From contig JAHBWF010000006.1 in the NCBI GenBank assembly GCA_019637105.1, positions 45,942 through 109,941 of the forward strand: a stretch of DNA of 64,000 bases. Direction: 5' to 3'. The position numbers and the translations under genes are program-made. How positions within the stretch are numbered: position 1 is the first letter of the stretch; every line of letters begins with the position of its first letter. Positions 9,505 to 18,648 of this stretch are shown here, one piece after another. The notes under the pieces are model-generated. The model saw only the letters and a program-made list of their open reading frames with translations, made no database searches and was not told the origin of the DNA. The stretch comes from Labilithrix sp. GTDB taxonomy: Bacteria > Myxococcota_A > Polyangia > Polyangiales > Polyangiaceae.

Positions 9505-9508
<4 letters not shown>
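8573..9508 (-). CDS. sucD: Succinyl-CoA synthetase alpha subunit
   Basis: Predicted 311 residues. With SucC it interconverts succinyl-CoA and succinate with NTP formation in the TCA cycle. Seen: an N-terminal CoA-binding Rossmann domain ([20 protein letters not shown]), the second half with [20 protein letters not shown], and the active-site phosphohistidine loop [17 protein letters not shown]. The GTG start at 9508 overlaps the sucC stop by four bases (GTGA), so translation is coupled. An insertion of about 18 residues ([13 protein letters not shown] region) follows the [14 protein letters not shown] segment and is longer than in common homologues. Confidence 0.95.
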
Positions 9509-10716
<1,208 letters not shown>

Positions 10717-10832
10717 GCGGACCTCGAATGGTGATGGGGCCCCACGATTTCCGTGGGGACGGACAAGCGGGTCGCGACGCTACCACATATCGTCCGCGCG
10801 GCGTCACGCCGCCGAGCGTGTTCGTGCACGGA

Positions 10833-11735
10833 TCACTGCACGGTCGCTGCTGCAGAGCCTCGCACGGCCGCCGACGCGGACGGGTTCTTCGCCGCGGCGG
10901 TGACGGTGACCCCGCCGGAGGCGACGGCGGTGGCGAGCCCGGCGTCGTCGATGGTGAGCAGCGCGTCGTCGCTGCTGGTCCAGATCACCTCGTTCGTGAC
11001 GTCCCGGGTCGTGCCGTCGCCGAAGACGCCGCGCGCCTTGAACTGAGCCTTCTCCCCGAGGGTGATCGTGATCGGGTTCGGCGTGACCACGATGGCGGAG
11101 AGCTCCGCGGGCTCGCCGCTGACGAAGACGATCGTGCGCCCCTGCACGAGCGTCGCCGCGTCGGTCGCGGTGATGGTCGTCTCGCCCGAGGCGATCGCCG
11201 TCACGACGCCGACGTCGGGCGGCGTGAGGCCGACGGTCGCCGCGGCCGCGTTCGAGGACGCCCAGAGCACCTGACCGGTGACGTCGCGGCTCGTGCCGTC
11301 GTTCATCCGCGCGTTCGCGGTGAGCTTCACGCTCGCGCCGGGGCGGAGGACGACGGCCGGCGACGGCACGACGTCGATCGACTCGATCCGCGGGAGCGCC
11401 ACGGTGAGCGTGGCGGTCCCCGTCGCGTCGTTCGCGCGGTCGGTCACGCGGAGCACGACGGACCCCGGCTCGCTGCCCGCCGTGACGACGCCGGTGCTCG
11501 AGACCGTCGCGATGTTCCGGTTCGACGACGAGTAGGTCACGCGCTCCGTCACGTGCTCGACGGGCCCGCCCGCGAAGCGCCTCGTCACCGCGAGCTGCAC
11601 CGTCTGCCCGCTCACCAGCGTGAGGGTCCCCGGCGTCACGTCGATCGCCGGCTTCTGCGGCTCCGCGCAGCCCCCGAGCAGGAGCCCGATCACGACGGAG
11701 AGGACCACCACGACGAGTTGGAAGGAGCGCCTCAT
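10833..11735 (-). CDS. Lipoprotein with three bacterial Ig-like (BIG2) domains
   Basis: Predicted 300 residues. The ATG at 11735 follows a GAGG site by 6 bases and starts a signal peptide ending in the lipobox LLLGGC. Three Ig-like repeats follow, each opening with a strand such as [37 protein letters not shown] or [18 protein letters not shown] and closing with a variant of SG(V/E)TTITATD, separated by about 90 residues. BIG2 domains occur in surface adhesins. There is nothing C-terminal to the third domain, so it may be a short surface stalk. Confidence 0.8.
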   Translation of the reverse strand: MRRSFQLVVVVLSVVIGLLLGGCAEPQKPAIDVTPGTLTLVSGQTVQLAVTRRFAGGPVEHVTERVTYSSSNRNIATVSSTGVVTAGSEPGSVVLRVTDRANDATGTATLTVALPRIESIDVVPSPAVVLRPGASVKLTANARMNDGTSRDVTGQVLWASSNAAAATVGLTPPDVGVVTAIASGETTITATDAATLVQGRTIVFVSGEPAELSAIVVTPNPITITLGEKAQFKARGVFGDGTTRDVTNEVIWTSSDDALLTIDDAGLATAVASGGVTVTAAAKNPSASAAVRGSAAATVQ

Positions 11736-11868
11736 GATCGACCTCGACGCTACCACAACGCCCGGCCACGCGACCCCGGGCCCCGTCTGCCCACGTCTCG
11801 GTAGTCTCTTCGCGGATACGCTTCGTCTCTCTGGCGGCGCGCGACGCCGGAGAGACCGTCTCGATACG

Positions 11869-12105
11869 CTAGGTGCGGGGACGCACGAGCCGGGACAACG
11901 TACCGATCACGTGGTTGAACCGAGCCTCGAGCGACGGCGACGGCGCGTCCACGTAGCCCCACGCCGCGGCGATGACGAGGGCGGTCCATGACTCCCGCGC
12001 CGAGCCAAACGCCACCGAGTAGTGCATCGTCCGCCGCCCCCCGATTTGGCCGCTCCCCTCCGCGGTGTTCAACGCGACGCTCCAAGAAGCCGAGCGAGCC
12101 TCTCC
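11869..12105 (-). pseudogene. Remnant of a four-helix-bundle (S23/IVP-like) protein
   Basis: Reading minus from about 12105, the sequence SVALNTAEGSGQIGGRR, then YSVAFGSARES and AAAWGYVD, reproduces the conserved C-terminal two thirds of the small four-helix-bundle proteins related to 23S rRNA intervening-sequence proteins (usually LN-x-AEG, then GSA-x-E, then WGY). Upstream the frame stays open but turns into Arg/Ala/Gly-rich sequence unlike the family's first helix. I read it as a decayed copy rather than a working 67-residue protein. A complete member of the family sits at 53663-54013. Confidence 0.55.
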
Positions 12106-12249
12106 CTTGCGCGATCTGCCCTCTCTACTCGCGTGCGCCCCCTCCCTCGCCCTCTTCAGGCGCGCCCGCGCGCCCTCACCCCCCGCACCCCCGCTCCCAC
12201 TTTCTCACGCGCGCGCTCTTCCTTGCTCCCCGATCGCGCTCATCCGCGC

Positions 12250-13194
12250 TCAGCGCGCGTGCTCGAGGAAGAACGCGAACATCGACGCGTGGAGCCCCGG
12301 CCAACGGCCGTGTCCGCCTTCGCCCTCGCAGTACCGGACCTCGGCGCCGTCCGCGCAGTCTCGGTGCGCGACGCAGCCGTCGGCCAGGCCCTCGCCCTCG
12401 CCGCACGCGTTGCAGGAGACCCACCAGTCGCGCGCCGCCTGCCCGTATCCCGGGAATACGGCGTCGCCGCGGTTGTGCATGACCATGACGGGCATCGGCG
12501 GCGCGAGGCAGCTCGCCTTCGCCAGCGTGGCCCGCGACGCGCCGGCGGCGAACGGCGCCACGGCGGCCGGCTCCGGCGTCATGTAGCGGTTGAGGAGGAT
12601 CGTGTAGATGAGGCCGCCGCCGTCGGAGCTGCCCGTGAGGTAGACGCGCCCGCGGTCGATGCACCATCGCGCCGCGATCCGGTCCGGGATCGTCGCGGCG
12701 TCCTTCGCGCCGGCGACGTTCGCGGGGCTCACGGTGTCGACGTACGCGACCACGAAGCCCGCCGCGAGGGCGTCGGGCGTCAGCTTCGTCGACGCCTCGA
12801 CGGATTCCGCCGTCCCTCCGGACGGCGCGAACGCCACGATCAACGGCGACCCGACGAGCGGATCGTAGCCGCCGGGCGTGCGGACGGTGAAGTGACGTCC
12901 GGCGGCGCTCGTGAGGTCCTCGCTCGCGCCGGAGGCCCCCGCCCGGCTCCCGGCTTCGCAGCGCGCGATCGACGCGTCGCTCGCCGGCGCGCCGGCGTCG
13001 CGCGCTCCCGCCTCGCTCGGCGCGGCGGCCTCGAGGCTCACGCCCGCGTCGGGCGGCGTCTCCGCGGTGGAGCCCTCGGTCGAGGAGCAGGCCACGAGCG
13101 CGACCGAGGAGCAGGCCACGAGCGCGACCGAGGAGCAGGCCACGAGCGCGACCGCGAGGAGCTTCGCGCCCCGTTCGAGCGTCGGCGGTTGCAT
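12250..13194 (-). CDS. Lipoprotein esterase of the PHB depolymerase/feruloyl esterase type
   Basis: Predicted 314 residues. The N-terminus carries a lipoprotein signal in which the lipobox segment VALVACSS is present three times in tandem (24-bp repeat at 13081-13152); the first Cys, about residue 20, is the likely lipidation site. The alpha/beta-hydrolase core shows PLIVAFAPSGG (oxyanion region), a GSSDGGG nucleophile elbow with catalytic Ser, VMVMHNRGDAVFPGYG (acid residue region) and a late GGHGRWPG histidine. Several cysteine pairs (SCNACGEGEG, CVAHRDCADG) suggest an exported enzyme. The substrate is not predictable from sequence; feruloyl, acetyl-xylan or polyhydroxybutyrate esters are the family options. 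Confidence 0.7.
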   Translation of the reverse strand: MQPPTLERGAKLLAVALVACSSVALVACSSVALVACSSTEGSTAETPPDAGVSLEAAAPSEAGARDAGAPASDASIARCEAGSRAGASGASEDLTSAAGRHFTVRTPGGYDPLVGSPLIVAFAPSGGTAESVEASTKLTPDALAAGFVVAYVDTVSPANVAGAKDAATIPDRIAARWCIDRGRVYLTGSSDGGGLIYTILLNRYMTPEPAAVAPFAAGASRATLAKASCLAPPMPVMVMHNRGDAVFPGYGQAARDWWVSCNACGEGEGLADGCVAHRDCADGAEVRYCEGEGGHGRWPGLHASMFAFFLEHAR

Positions 13195-13353
13195 CGCCAC
13201 GACCCTACACCCGACGAAACCTCCCACGTGTCCGCCACGACGCGATTTCAGATCGTCCTCCGGGATCGCTTTTTCCGGCAAGAGCGACGAAGCCGACGCG
13301 ATACTGAAAGCTCGACGCTCGAACGATCGACGCGACGGCTCGAGGAGGGGAAG

Positions 13354-14091
13354 ATGGCGACGTATCAACAGATCGACGGCGGCAACGGGTGCGGTTGCGG
13401 CCCCGCGTCCCTCATGGTGGCGGCGCACGAGCGCAACCACGGCGCGACGCCGCTGACGGCCGCCGAAGAGATCCAAGTCCACACCCAGTGCGCGTTCCGG
13501 GACGCGGCGGCCGTGGGAGCGCCGGTCTACGATCCGGACGAGTACAGCAGCCCGGTGCGGTTGGCGGACTACGCGGTCAATACGTACGGCTTCGCGAGCG
13601 CGCGCGTCGTGCTCTCGGGCCAATTGTTCCGGCGAATGCTCCTTCGTCGCTATCCGAACGAGCTGGCGCTCGCCACCACGATGGGCGTCCCGGTCGACTA
13701 CTGGCTCGGCTGGAGCCCTCGCTACCTCTACACGCGCAACTGGGTGCTCATGGTGGTGCTCTGCGTCGATCACACCTCGATGCTCTTCCCGAGGACCGGC
13801 GGCGCGCTCCTGGGCGGCGGCGGCGCCCTCCTCCGTGGAGCCGCCACGCTCTCGGGCGTGGGCATCGGCGCGGCGATCGGCGCGGCCGCCCTCGAGGCGG
13901 CCACCTCGCTCTTCGATCTGGCGCGCGGGCTGGGCGTGACGGGTCACCCGAACCTCAGCCTGCACACGGTCCTCTACCGCGGCGGGACCTACATGGATCC
14001 GGCCACGGGGCAGGACTACTGGTTCTTGAACAGGATGGGGGGAGACGACCGCGCCTACTGGGACACCGGCTGCTACGTGCTGCTCTCCTGA
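13354..14091 (+). CDS. C39-like cysteine peptidase candidate with hydrophobic insertion
   Basis: Predicted 245 residues; ATG at 13354 with GAGGAGGGG just upstream. The start YQQIDGGNGCGCGPASLMVA has the nucleophile pattern of C39/papain-like peptidases (Cys followed by GPASL; Cys15 here). A late LHTVLYRGGTYMDPATG (His about 204, Asp about 215) supplies the His-Asp partners in the expected order and resembles the H-x-n-(I/M)DP of C39-like folds. Between them residues about 145-180 form a Gly/Ala-rich hydrophobic stretch that could insert into a membrane. No signal peptide and no adjacent ABC transporter. It could be a peptidase, transglutaminase-like enzyme or effector; the assignment rests on motifs only. 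Confidence 0.5.
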   Translation: MATYQQIDGGNGCGCGPASLMVAAHERNHGATPLTAAEEIQVHTQCAFRDAAAVGAPVYDPDEYSSPVRLADYAVNTYGFASARVVLSGQLFRRMLLRRYPNELALATTMGVPVDYWLGWSPRYLYTRNWVLMVVLCVDHTSMLFPRTGGALLGGGGALLRGAATLSGVGIGAAIGAAALEAATSLFDLARGLGVTGHPNLSLHTVLYRGGTYMDPATGQDYWFLNRMGGDDRAYWDTGCYVLLS

Positions 14092-14197
14092 GACGGGGCC
14101 GTAGCGGCCGTCCGCACGTCGTGTCCTCGCCGGAGCGAACGCGCGCCCGCGCGAACGAGGAAGGCTTCGAGGTCGACCATCGTAGGAGCATCTGCCG

Positions 14198-15550
14198 ATG
14201 CCCGGGCACGAGGAACGCCAGCTGACACGACGATCGCTCCTCGCCGTCGTCGGGCTCGTCGGCTTGGGCGCATGCGCGCGGCGATGTCCTTCGACACGTC
14301 GGCGCCGGCAAAAAAAGACGATGTCTCCCTCCGTTCGCGACGAGGAAGCGGCGCACACCGAACCGACGCGAGAGGAGTCCTCGACGAAATCGAGGACGCC
14401 CCTCCGTGAGGCGCTCTTCACCGGCGCCGCCGCACATCCCCAAGAGCGGTGGCTGGCGACGAGCAGCATGACGCCCCACGGAGAAGGCGAAGGGGAGGTC
14501 GTCGTCTGGGCGCTACCTTCTGGCGTCCCGATCCATGCGTGTTTCGACGAGCACGGTTTCGGCTTCGAGTCCGATCCGGACGCATTGCGCTGGGCTCCGG
14601 ATGGGCGTCGACTCGCGGCCAGCGCCGGGACCAACGCGATCGCGGTGCTCGAGGATGGTCGGTTGCTCACGCTCGCCCTCCCGGACGACACGCGCGACCA
14701 CCAGGTAGCCTTCTGTTGGATGGGCAGCGCCGCGCAACTCTACGCCTCCGCCCAGGGACCTTCGGACAGGGGCAGCGGCGCGATCATCACGGTCGGCTCT
14801 CCCGAAGGCGCGTTGACCTGGACGCCAAGAGACGTGCCGCCAGCGGGGCTCAAACGGATGACGTTCAACGCGGCGGCGGGGATCGTGGTCGGCGACGACC
14901 TTCACTTCCTCTCGGCGGTCGACGTCGGCAAGGGGAGCGTTCGCTACCACGTGTCCCTCGCAGGCGCTCTTCCGATGCCCACGATCAGCTCGACGGTCGC
15001 CTGGTCGGCCGACGGACGCCGGTTCGCGGTCGTTGCTCCCACGGGCAAGTCCCAGGCTGCGAGCGTGATCACCGTCTTCGATGGCGACGACGGGCGCGAG
15101 CTGGCGCGGGTGAGCGTCGAGGGCCACGTCGATGCCCTGGCGTGGAGTCCGTCGGTCACGACGGACGGGCACCGTCCACTCGCCATCGTCGCGGGACCTG
15201 CGTTCGACGATCCGCGGCGCGTTCACATTTTCGTCGCCGACCGCATCGCTTCGACGATCGAGGTCGCGCTCGCGCGCCGCCCACACGCTCCCAAAGATGC
15301 CCGGTCGCTCGACTGGTCTCCACGCGGAGATCGACTCGCGTTGGTCCTGCGAGACGGAACCATCCGAATCGTCGACGCGACCAGCGGCAGCACGGTGGGC
15401 GCGATCGATGCCATGCCCCGGCTCGTCGACGCCGGGGTGATCTGGGGACAAGGAGAATGCATCATCGGTCTGGGGGAGCGTCGCCTGACCTTCTGGACGA
15501 TCCGTGGCGACCGCACCGCGCACTACAGCGTGAAGGCGACTCCGGAGTGA
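14198..15550 (+). CDS. Tat-type lipoprotein with WD40-like beta-propeller
   Basis: Predicted 450 residues. The start contains a twin-arginine signal (LTRRSLLAVVGLVGLGAC) with a lipobox, so it is probably exported folded and lipidated. From about residue 95 it shows propeller blade signatures: ALRWAPDGRRLAASAG, STVAWSADGRRFAVVAP, ALAWSPS and SLDWSPRGDRLALVLRDG, each followed by a strand of the type IRIVDATSGSTVGAI. About six to seven blades fit the length. Possibly a scaffold or sensor; no catalytic residues recognised. Followed after 57 bases by the RCC1-like lipoprotein in the same direction. Confidence 0.6.
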   Translation: MPGHEERQLTRRSLLAVVGLVGLGACARRCPSTRRRRQKKTMSPSVRDEEAAHTEPTREESSTKSRTPLREALFTGAAAHPQERWLATSSMTPHGEGEGEVVVWALPSGVPIHACFDEHGFGFESDPDALRWAPDGRRLAASAGTNAIAVLEDGRLLTLALPDDTRDHQVAFCWMGSAAQLYASAQGPSDRGSGAIITVGSPEGALTWTPRDVPPAGLKRMTFNAAAGIVVGDDLHFLSAVDVGKGSVRYHVSLAGALPMPTISSTVAWSADGRRFAVVAPTGKSQAASVITVFDGDDGRELARVSVEGHVDALAWSPSVTTDGHRPLAIVAGPAFDDPRRVHIFVADRIASTIEVALARRPHAPKDARSLDWSPRGDRLALVLRDGTIRIVDATSGSTVGAIDAMPRLVDAGVIWGQGECIIGLGERRLTFWTIRGDRTAHYSVKATPE

Positions 15551-15607
15551 CGCCTATGGGGGCGGCTTTCGCGTGACCGTTGGCCTCGAGAGCGTGAGGC
15601 CGCGAGG

Positions 15608-16621
15608 ATGGGCGTGAGCTACGCTCGTCCACGAGAGGCGTTGATTCGTCGTCGCTTTCAGAGCGCGCTCCTGGGGACGGGTGCCGTCCTGGGCACGTCT
15701 CTCGTCGCTTGCGTCACCGAGTCCGACGGTCGCCACGAGTGGACGAAGGCGTTCGCCGACGTGTCGGCGAACGAGCGGACCTGCGTCGCGCGCGTGGATG
15801 GGAAGGTTCAATGCTGGGGCGTGGGGATCGGAAACCTCGTCCCGTTCACGACGCAGAAGGGAGACGGCGACTTCGTTCGCGTCGGCCACGCTTCGGAGTG
15901 CGTGTACGCGCTCACCGACGCGCACGAGCTGAAGTCCGTGGCCTCGAACACGAGGTGCCAGGCGCCGCCCGTCGGCAAGCAGCGCGACTTCTCCGTCGGG
16001 GACACGACGTGTTCGATCGCCGACGACGACACGATGCGCTGCTGGTCGTCGCGGTCCGGCTCGAAGGTCTGCGTCCCGGGGCGCGACGGTACACAGCGGT
16101 GCTTCCACGTCGAAGGGATCGGCCCCGTGGAGCCGTTCCCCGACGAGCATTTCCGGCGCGTCGCGGCGGGGGGGCACCACTCGTGCGCGATTCGCTCGGA
16201 TTTCAAGCTCCGATGTTGGGGACCCGTGAACGCAGGCGTTCCGCCGGAGGGTCAGTGGGTCGACGTCGCCGTCGGGAATGGCTTCGGCTGCGCGATCGAC
16301 ACCGCCGGGGCAGCCGCCTGCTGGAGTGCAGCTCCGATGCCGGAGATCGTGCCGCCGCCCGGTGTTCGCTTCTCGCGCATCGCCGCGCGGAACGAGCGCG
16401 TCTGCGCTGTCGAAGAAGGGGGCGGCGCCGTCCGCTGCTGGGGCAAGCCCTTCCGCTGGAACGCGTGGACATTCGAGCCTCCGAGCGGCGCGTTCGTGGA
16501 CGTCAGCGTGGGGACGAACCACGCCTGCGCGCGCAAGGCGAACGGGGACGCGGCCTGCTGGGGCGTCAATCAGCAGGGACAGGTGACCGGAAAGGCGCCC
16601 TCCAGGTTCTTCAGGAACTGA
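15608..16621 (+). CDS. RCC1-like repeat lipoprotein
   Basis: Predicted 337 residues with a signal ending in LGTSLVAC (lipobox, Cys about 35). The body repeats a unit with a conserved Cys and the signature (V/A)xCWG: CVARVDGKVQCWGVG, CSIADDDTMRCWS, CAIRSDFKLRCWGPV, CAIDTAGAAACWS, CAVEEGGGAVRCWGKP and CARKANGDAACWGVN. This is the RCC1/BLIP-II-type seven-bladed propeller form common in Myxococcota, with the two cysteines of each repeat probably pairing after export. Likely a surface interaction protein. Follows the WD40-like gene and may share its transcript. Confidence 0.7.
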   Translation: MGVSYARPREALIRRRFQSALLGTGAVLGTSLVACVTESDGRHEWTKAFADVSANERTCVARVDGKVQCWGVGIGNLVPFTTQKGDGDFVRVGHASECVYALTDAHELKSVASNTRCQAPPVGKQRDFSVGDTTCSIADDDTMRCWSSRSGSKVCVPGRDGTQRCFHVEGIGPVEPFPDEHFRRVAAGGHHSCAIRSDFKLRCWGPVNAGVPPEGQWVDVAVGNGFGCAIDTAGAAACWSAAPMPEIVPPPGVRFSRIAARNERVCAVEEGGGAVRCWGKPFRWNAWTFEPPSGAFVDVSVGTNHACARKANGDAACWGVNQQGQVTGKAPSRFFRN

Positions 16622-16830
16622 GGTCGGCGAAGCCCGACCTCGGAGACGCTCGAGGGCGCGGGGCAGCGGCTGCTCGCTCCGCTCGACTCCGCCCCTACCC
16701 GGTTTCTGTTCGTCGCCCCGCGGCTTCGCTCCCCGCTTCCTTCCCACGATCGGTCGCTCTCGCGCCGTCGCGGCTCGCTTCGATTTGGTCGGACTTTCAC
16801 CAACAGGACAGCGCCCACGCTGGGCGCGCC

Positions 16831-16867
16831 AAAAAAGAGGCCGGAGGCGCACGCGCGCTCCGGCCTC
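16831..16867 (-). terminator. Rho-independent terminator of mdh
   Basis: Downstream of the mdh stop on the minus strand: a perfect 10-bp stem (gaggccggag/ctccggcctc, 16837-16846 and 16858-16867) with an 11-base loop, followed on the minus strand by six T residues (complement of 16831-16836). A textbook intrinsic terminator. Confidence 0.85.
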
Positions 16868-16894
16868 GTCGTCGCTCGAACGCAGCGCGAAGGC

Positions 16895-17833
16895 TCAGCT
16901 CTTCTTCACGACGTCGACCACCGACTGCACGCTCTGGGCGCTCTTCGCGAGCATGCCCTTCTCCTCCTCCGTGAGCGGGATCTCGATGATCTTCTCGACG
17001 CCCTTGCCGCCGACGACGACCGGGACGCCCATGAAGAGGTCCTTGTAGCCGTACTCGCCGTCGAGGTACGCCGCGCACGGCAAAAGGCGCTTCTGGTCGA
17101 GGAGGTAGGCCTCGGCCATGGCGACCGCCGCGGACGCCGGCGCGTAGTACGCGCTCGTGCCCATCAGGTTGACGATCTCGCCGCCGCCCTTGCGGGTGCG
17201 CTCGACGATCGACGAAAGCTTGTCCTTGGAGATGAGCGTCGTCGCCGGCACGCCGTTGATCGTCGTCATCGAGAGGACCGGCACCATGTCGTCGCCGTGG
17301 CCGCCGAGGACCATCGCGCGGACGTCCTTGACGCTCACGTTCGCCTCGCGCGCGAGGAAGAGCTGGAAGCGCGCCGAGTCGAGCACGCCCGCCATGCCGG
17401 CGATCTTGCTCTTGTCGCAGCCCGTGACGCGCTTGTACTCGTAGACCATCGCGTCGAGCGGGTTCGAGATCACGATCACGAACGCGTCGGGGCAGTACTT
17501 CTTCGCGTTGTTCGCGACGTCACGGATGATCGGGAGGTTCACGGCGACGAGATCGTCGCGCGACTGCCCCGGCTTGCGCGGGATGCCGGCGGTGACGATG
17601 AGGACGTCGGCGCCTTTCAGATCTTCCCACTTGGCCGAGCCGGCGATCGCCGAGTCGTAGCCGATGACCGAGCCGTTCTGCTCGAGGTCGAGCGCCTTGC
17701 CCTTGGCGAAGTTCTCCTTCGCGGGGATGTCGAAGAGGACGACGTCGCCGAGCTCCTTGTTCGCGCAGAGCCGCGCGAGCTCGCCGCCGATGTTTCCTGC
17801 GCCAATGAGTCCGATCTTCTTGCGGGTGGCCAT
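16895..17833 (-). CDS. mdh: Malate dehydrogenase (LDH-like type)
   Basis: Predicted 312 residues; oxidises malate to oxaloacetate with NAD+ in the TCA cycle. Marks: Rossmann start KIGLIGAGNIGGELARL, the substrate loop RKPGQSRDDLV with the specificity Arg, VISNPLDAMVY, the Asp of GVLDSARFQLFLA, and the catalytic His in GGHGDDMVPV. These features are those of the [LDH-like] MDH group found in many non-gamma proteobacteria. The ATG at 17833 has GAGG ten bases upstream. A T-tract terminator follows. Transcribed alone; the lipoprotein genes on its downstream side are convergent. Confidence 0.95.
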   Translation of the reverse strand: MATRKKIGLIGAGNIGGELARLCANKELGDVVLFDIPAKENFAKGKALDLEQNGSVIGYDSAIAGSAKWEDLKGADVLIVTAGIPRKPGQSRDDLVAVNLPIIRDVANNAKKYCPDAFVIVISNPLDAMVYEYKRVTGCDKSKIAGMAGVLDSARFQLFLAREANVSVKDVRAMVLGGHGDDMVPVLSMTTINGVPATTLISKDKLSSIVERTRKGGGEIVNLMGTSAYYAPASAAVAMAEAYLLDQKRLLPCAAYLDGEYGYKDLFMGVPVVVGGKGVEKIIEIPLTEEEKGMLAKSAQSVQSVVDVVKKS

Positions 17834-18124
17834 GATGAATCCTCGCTCTGTCCGGCGCGGCCGGAGTTGGGCGTCGCGTTTGGGCGGCGTTCTAACACGC
17901 TCGCCCCGCGCGGAGATAGACGCGCGGCGCGCGCGCGGCATCTGAACGCGTGGGAGGGTCGCGTCCGGCGGCGCTCGGCGCAATTTTCGCGCGCCTCCGT
18001 GCCACACGCGTCGTCCGCGCGCAGCGCCCACGGGCGCACGCGGGCCGCTCCGCAAGGGCGCGCGCGGGCCGCTCCGGGGAGGCGCAGCTTGCTCGACCGT
18101 CCGCGGAATGGCAAAGATCGACGC

Positions 18125-18541
18125 ATGGTCCGAAGGCTGCCCCTGCACGTGATCGTCTCGCTGCTCGCCGTTCACGTGGTCGCGTTCGACGTGCTCGTGG
18201 GGTGCGCCGCGTCGCACGCGCACCTCGGCCGTTTCGTGACCGCGACGGCCGCGGCCGGGCTGGCGTTCGGCGCGACGGCGGCGCTGTGCGAGCGGACCTG
18301 GGGCGTCGGGCTGACGCTCGCGGCGGCCACGTCGTTCTTCGTCGCGGGCGCGCTCGGGATGGGCCCCGCGACCTTCTTCGTCGTCGCGGCCGTCGGCGCG
18401 CTGCCGTTCCTCTTCACGATGAAGCACATGGCGCGCTTCCACCTCGGCGCCACCGTGCTCTTCGCGCTCCTCGCGGGCGCCGCCGGGACGACGGCCTCGT
18501 TCGCCTGGAGCGCGATCGCGCCGATGGTCCTCTGCCGATGA
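18125..18541 (+). CDS. Small multi-pass membrane protein
   Basis: Predicted 138 residues with four hydrophobic segments (about 8-28, 38-56, 62-90 and 100-135), nearly without hydrophilic domains, so an integral inner-membrane protein. Two cysteines lie at the ends of helix 1 and 2. No family recognised. The 291 bases upstream, between it and mdh, contain no gene that I can support, only a GC-rich stretch likely to hold the two divergent promoters. Confidence 0.5.
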   Translation: MVRRLPLHVIVSLLAVHVVAFDVLVGCAASHAHLGRFVTATAAAGLAFGATAALCERTWGVGLTLAAATSFFVAGALGMGPATFFVVAAVGALPFLFTMKHMARFHLGATVLFALLAGAAGTTASFAWSAIAPMVLCR

Positions 18542-18648
18542 GGCGCGCGTAAGGCACGGAGCGCGACGGCGCGATCGCGCCTCGCTCGGGGCGCGGTCGG
18601 CGGCGGGGCTTCGAGCGCGTCCGCGGCGGGCGCACGCGGCGGCCCCGA

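Noticed and set aside
12022-13353. Long N-terminal extension of the C39-like gene
   Set aside because: The open frame continues upstream on the strand opposite the esterase, but the only good ribosome site and the family-like start are at 13354.
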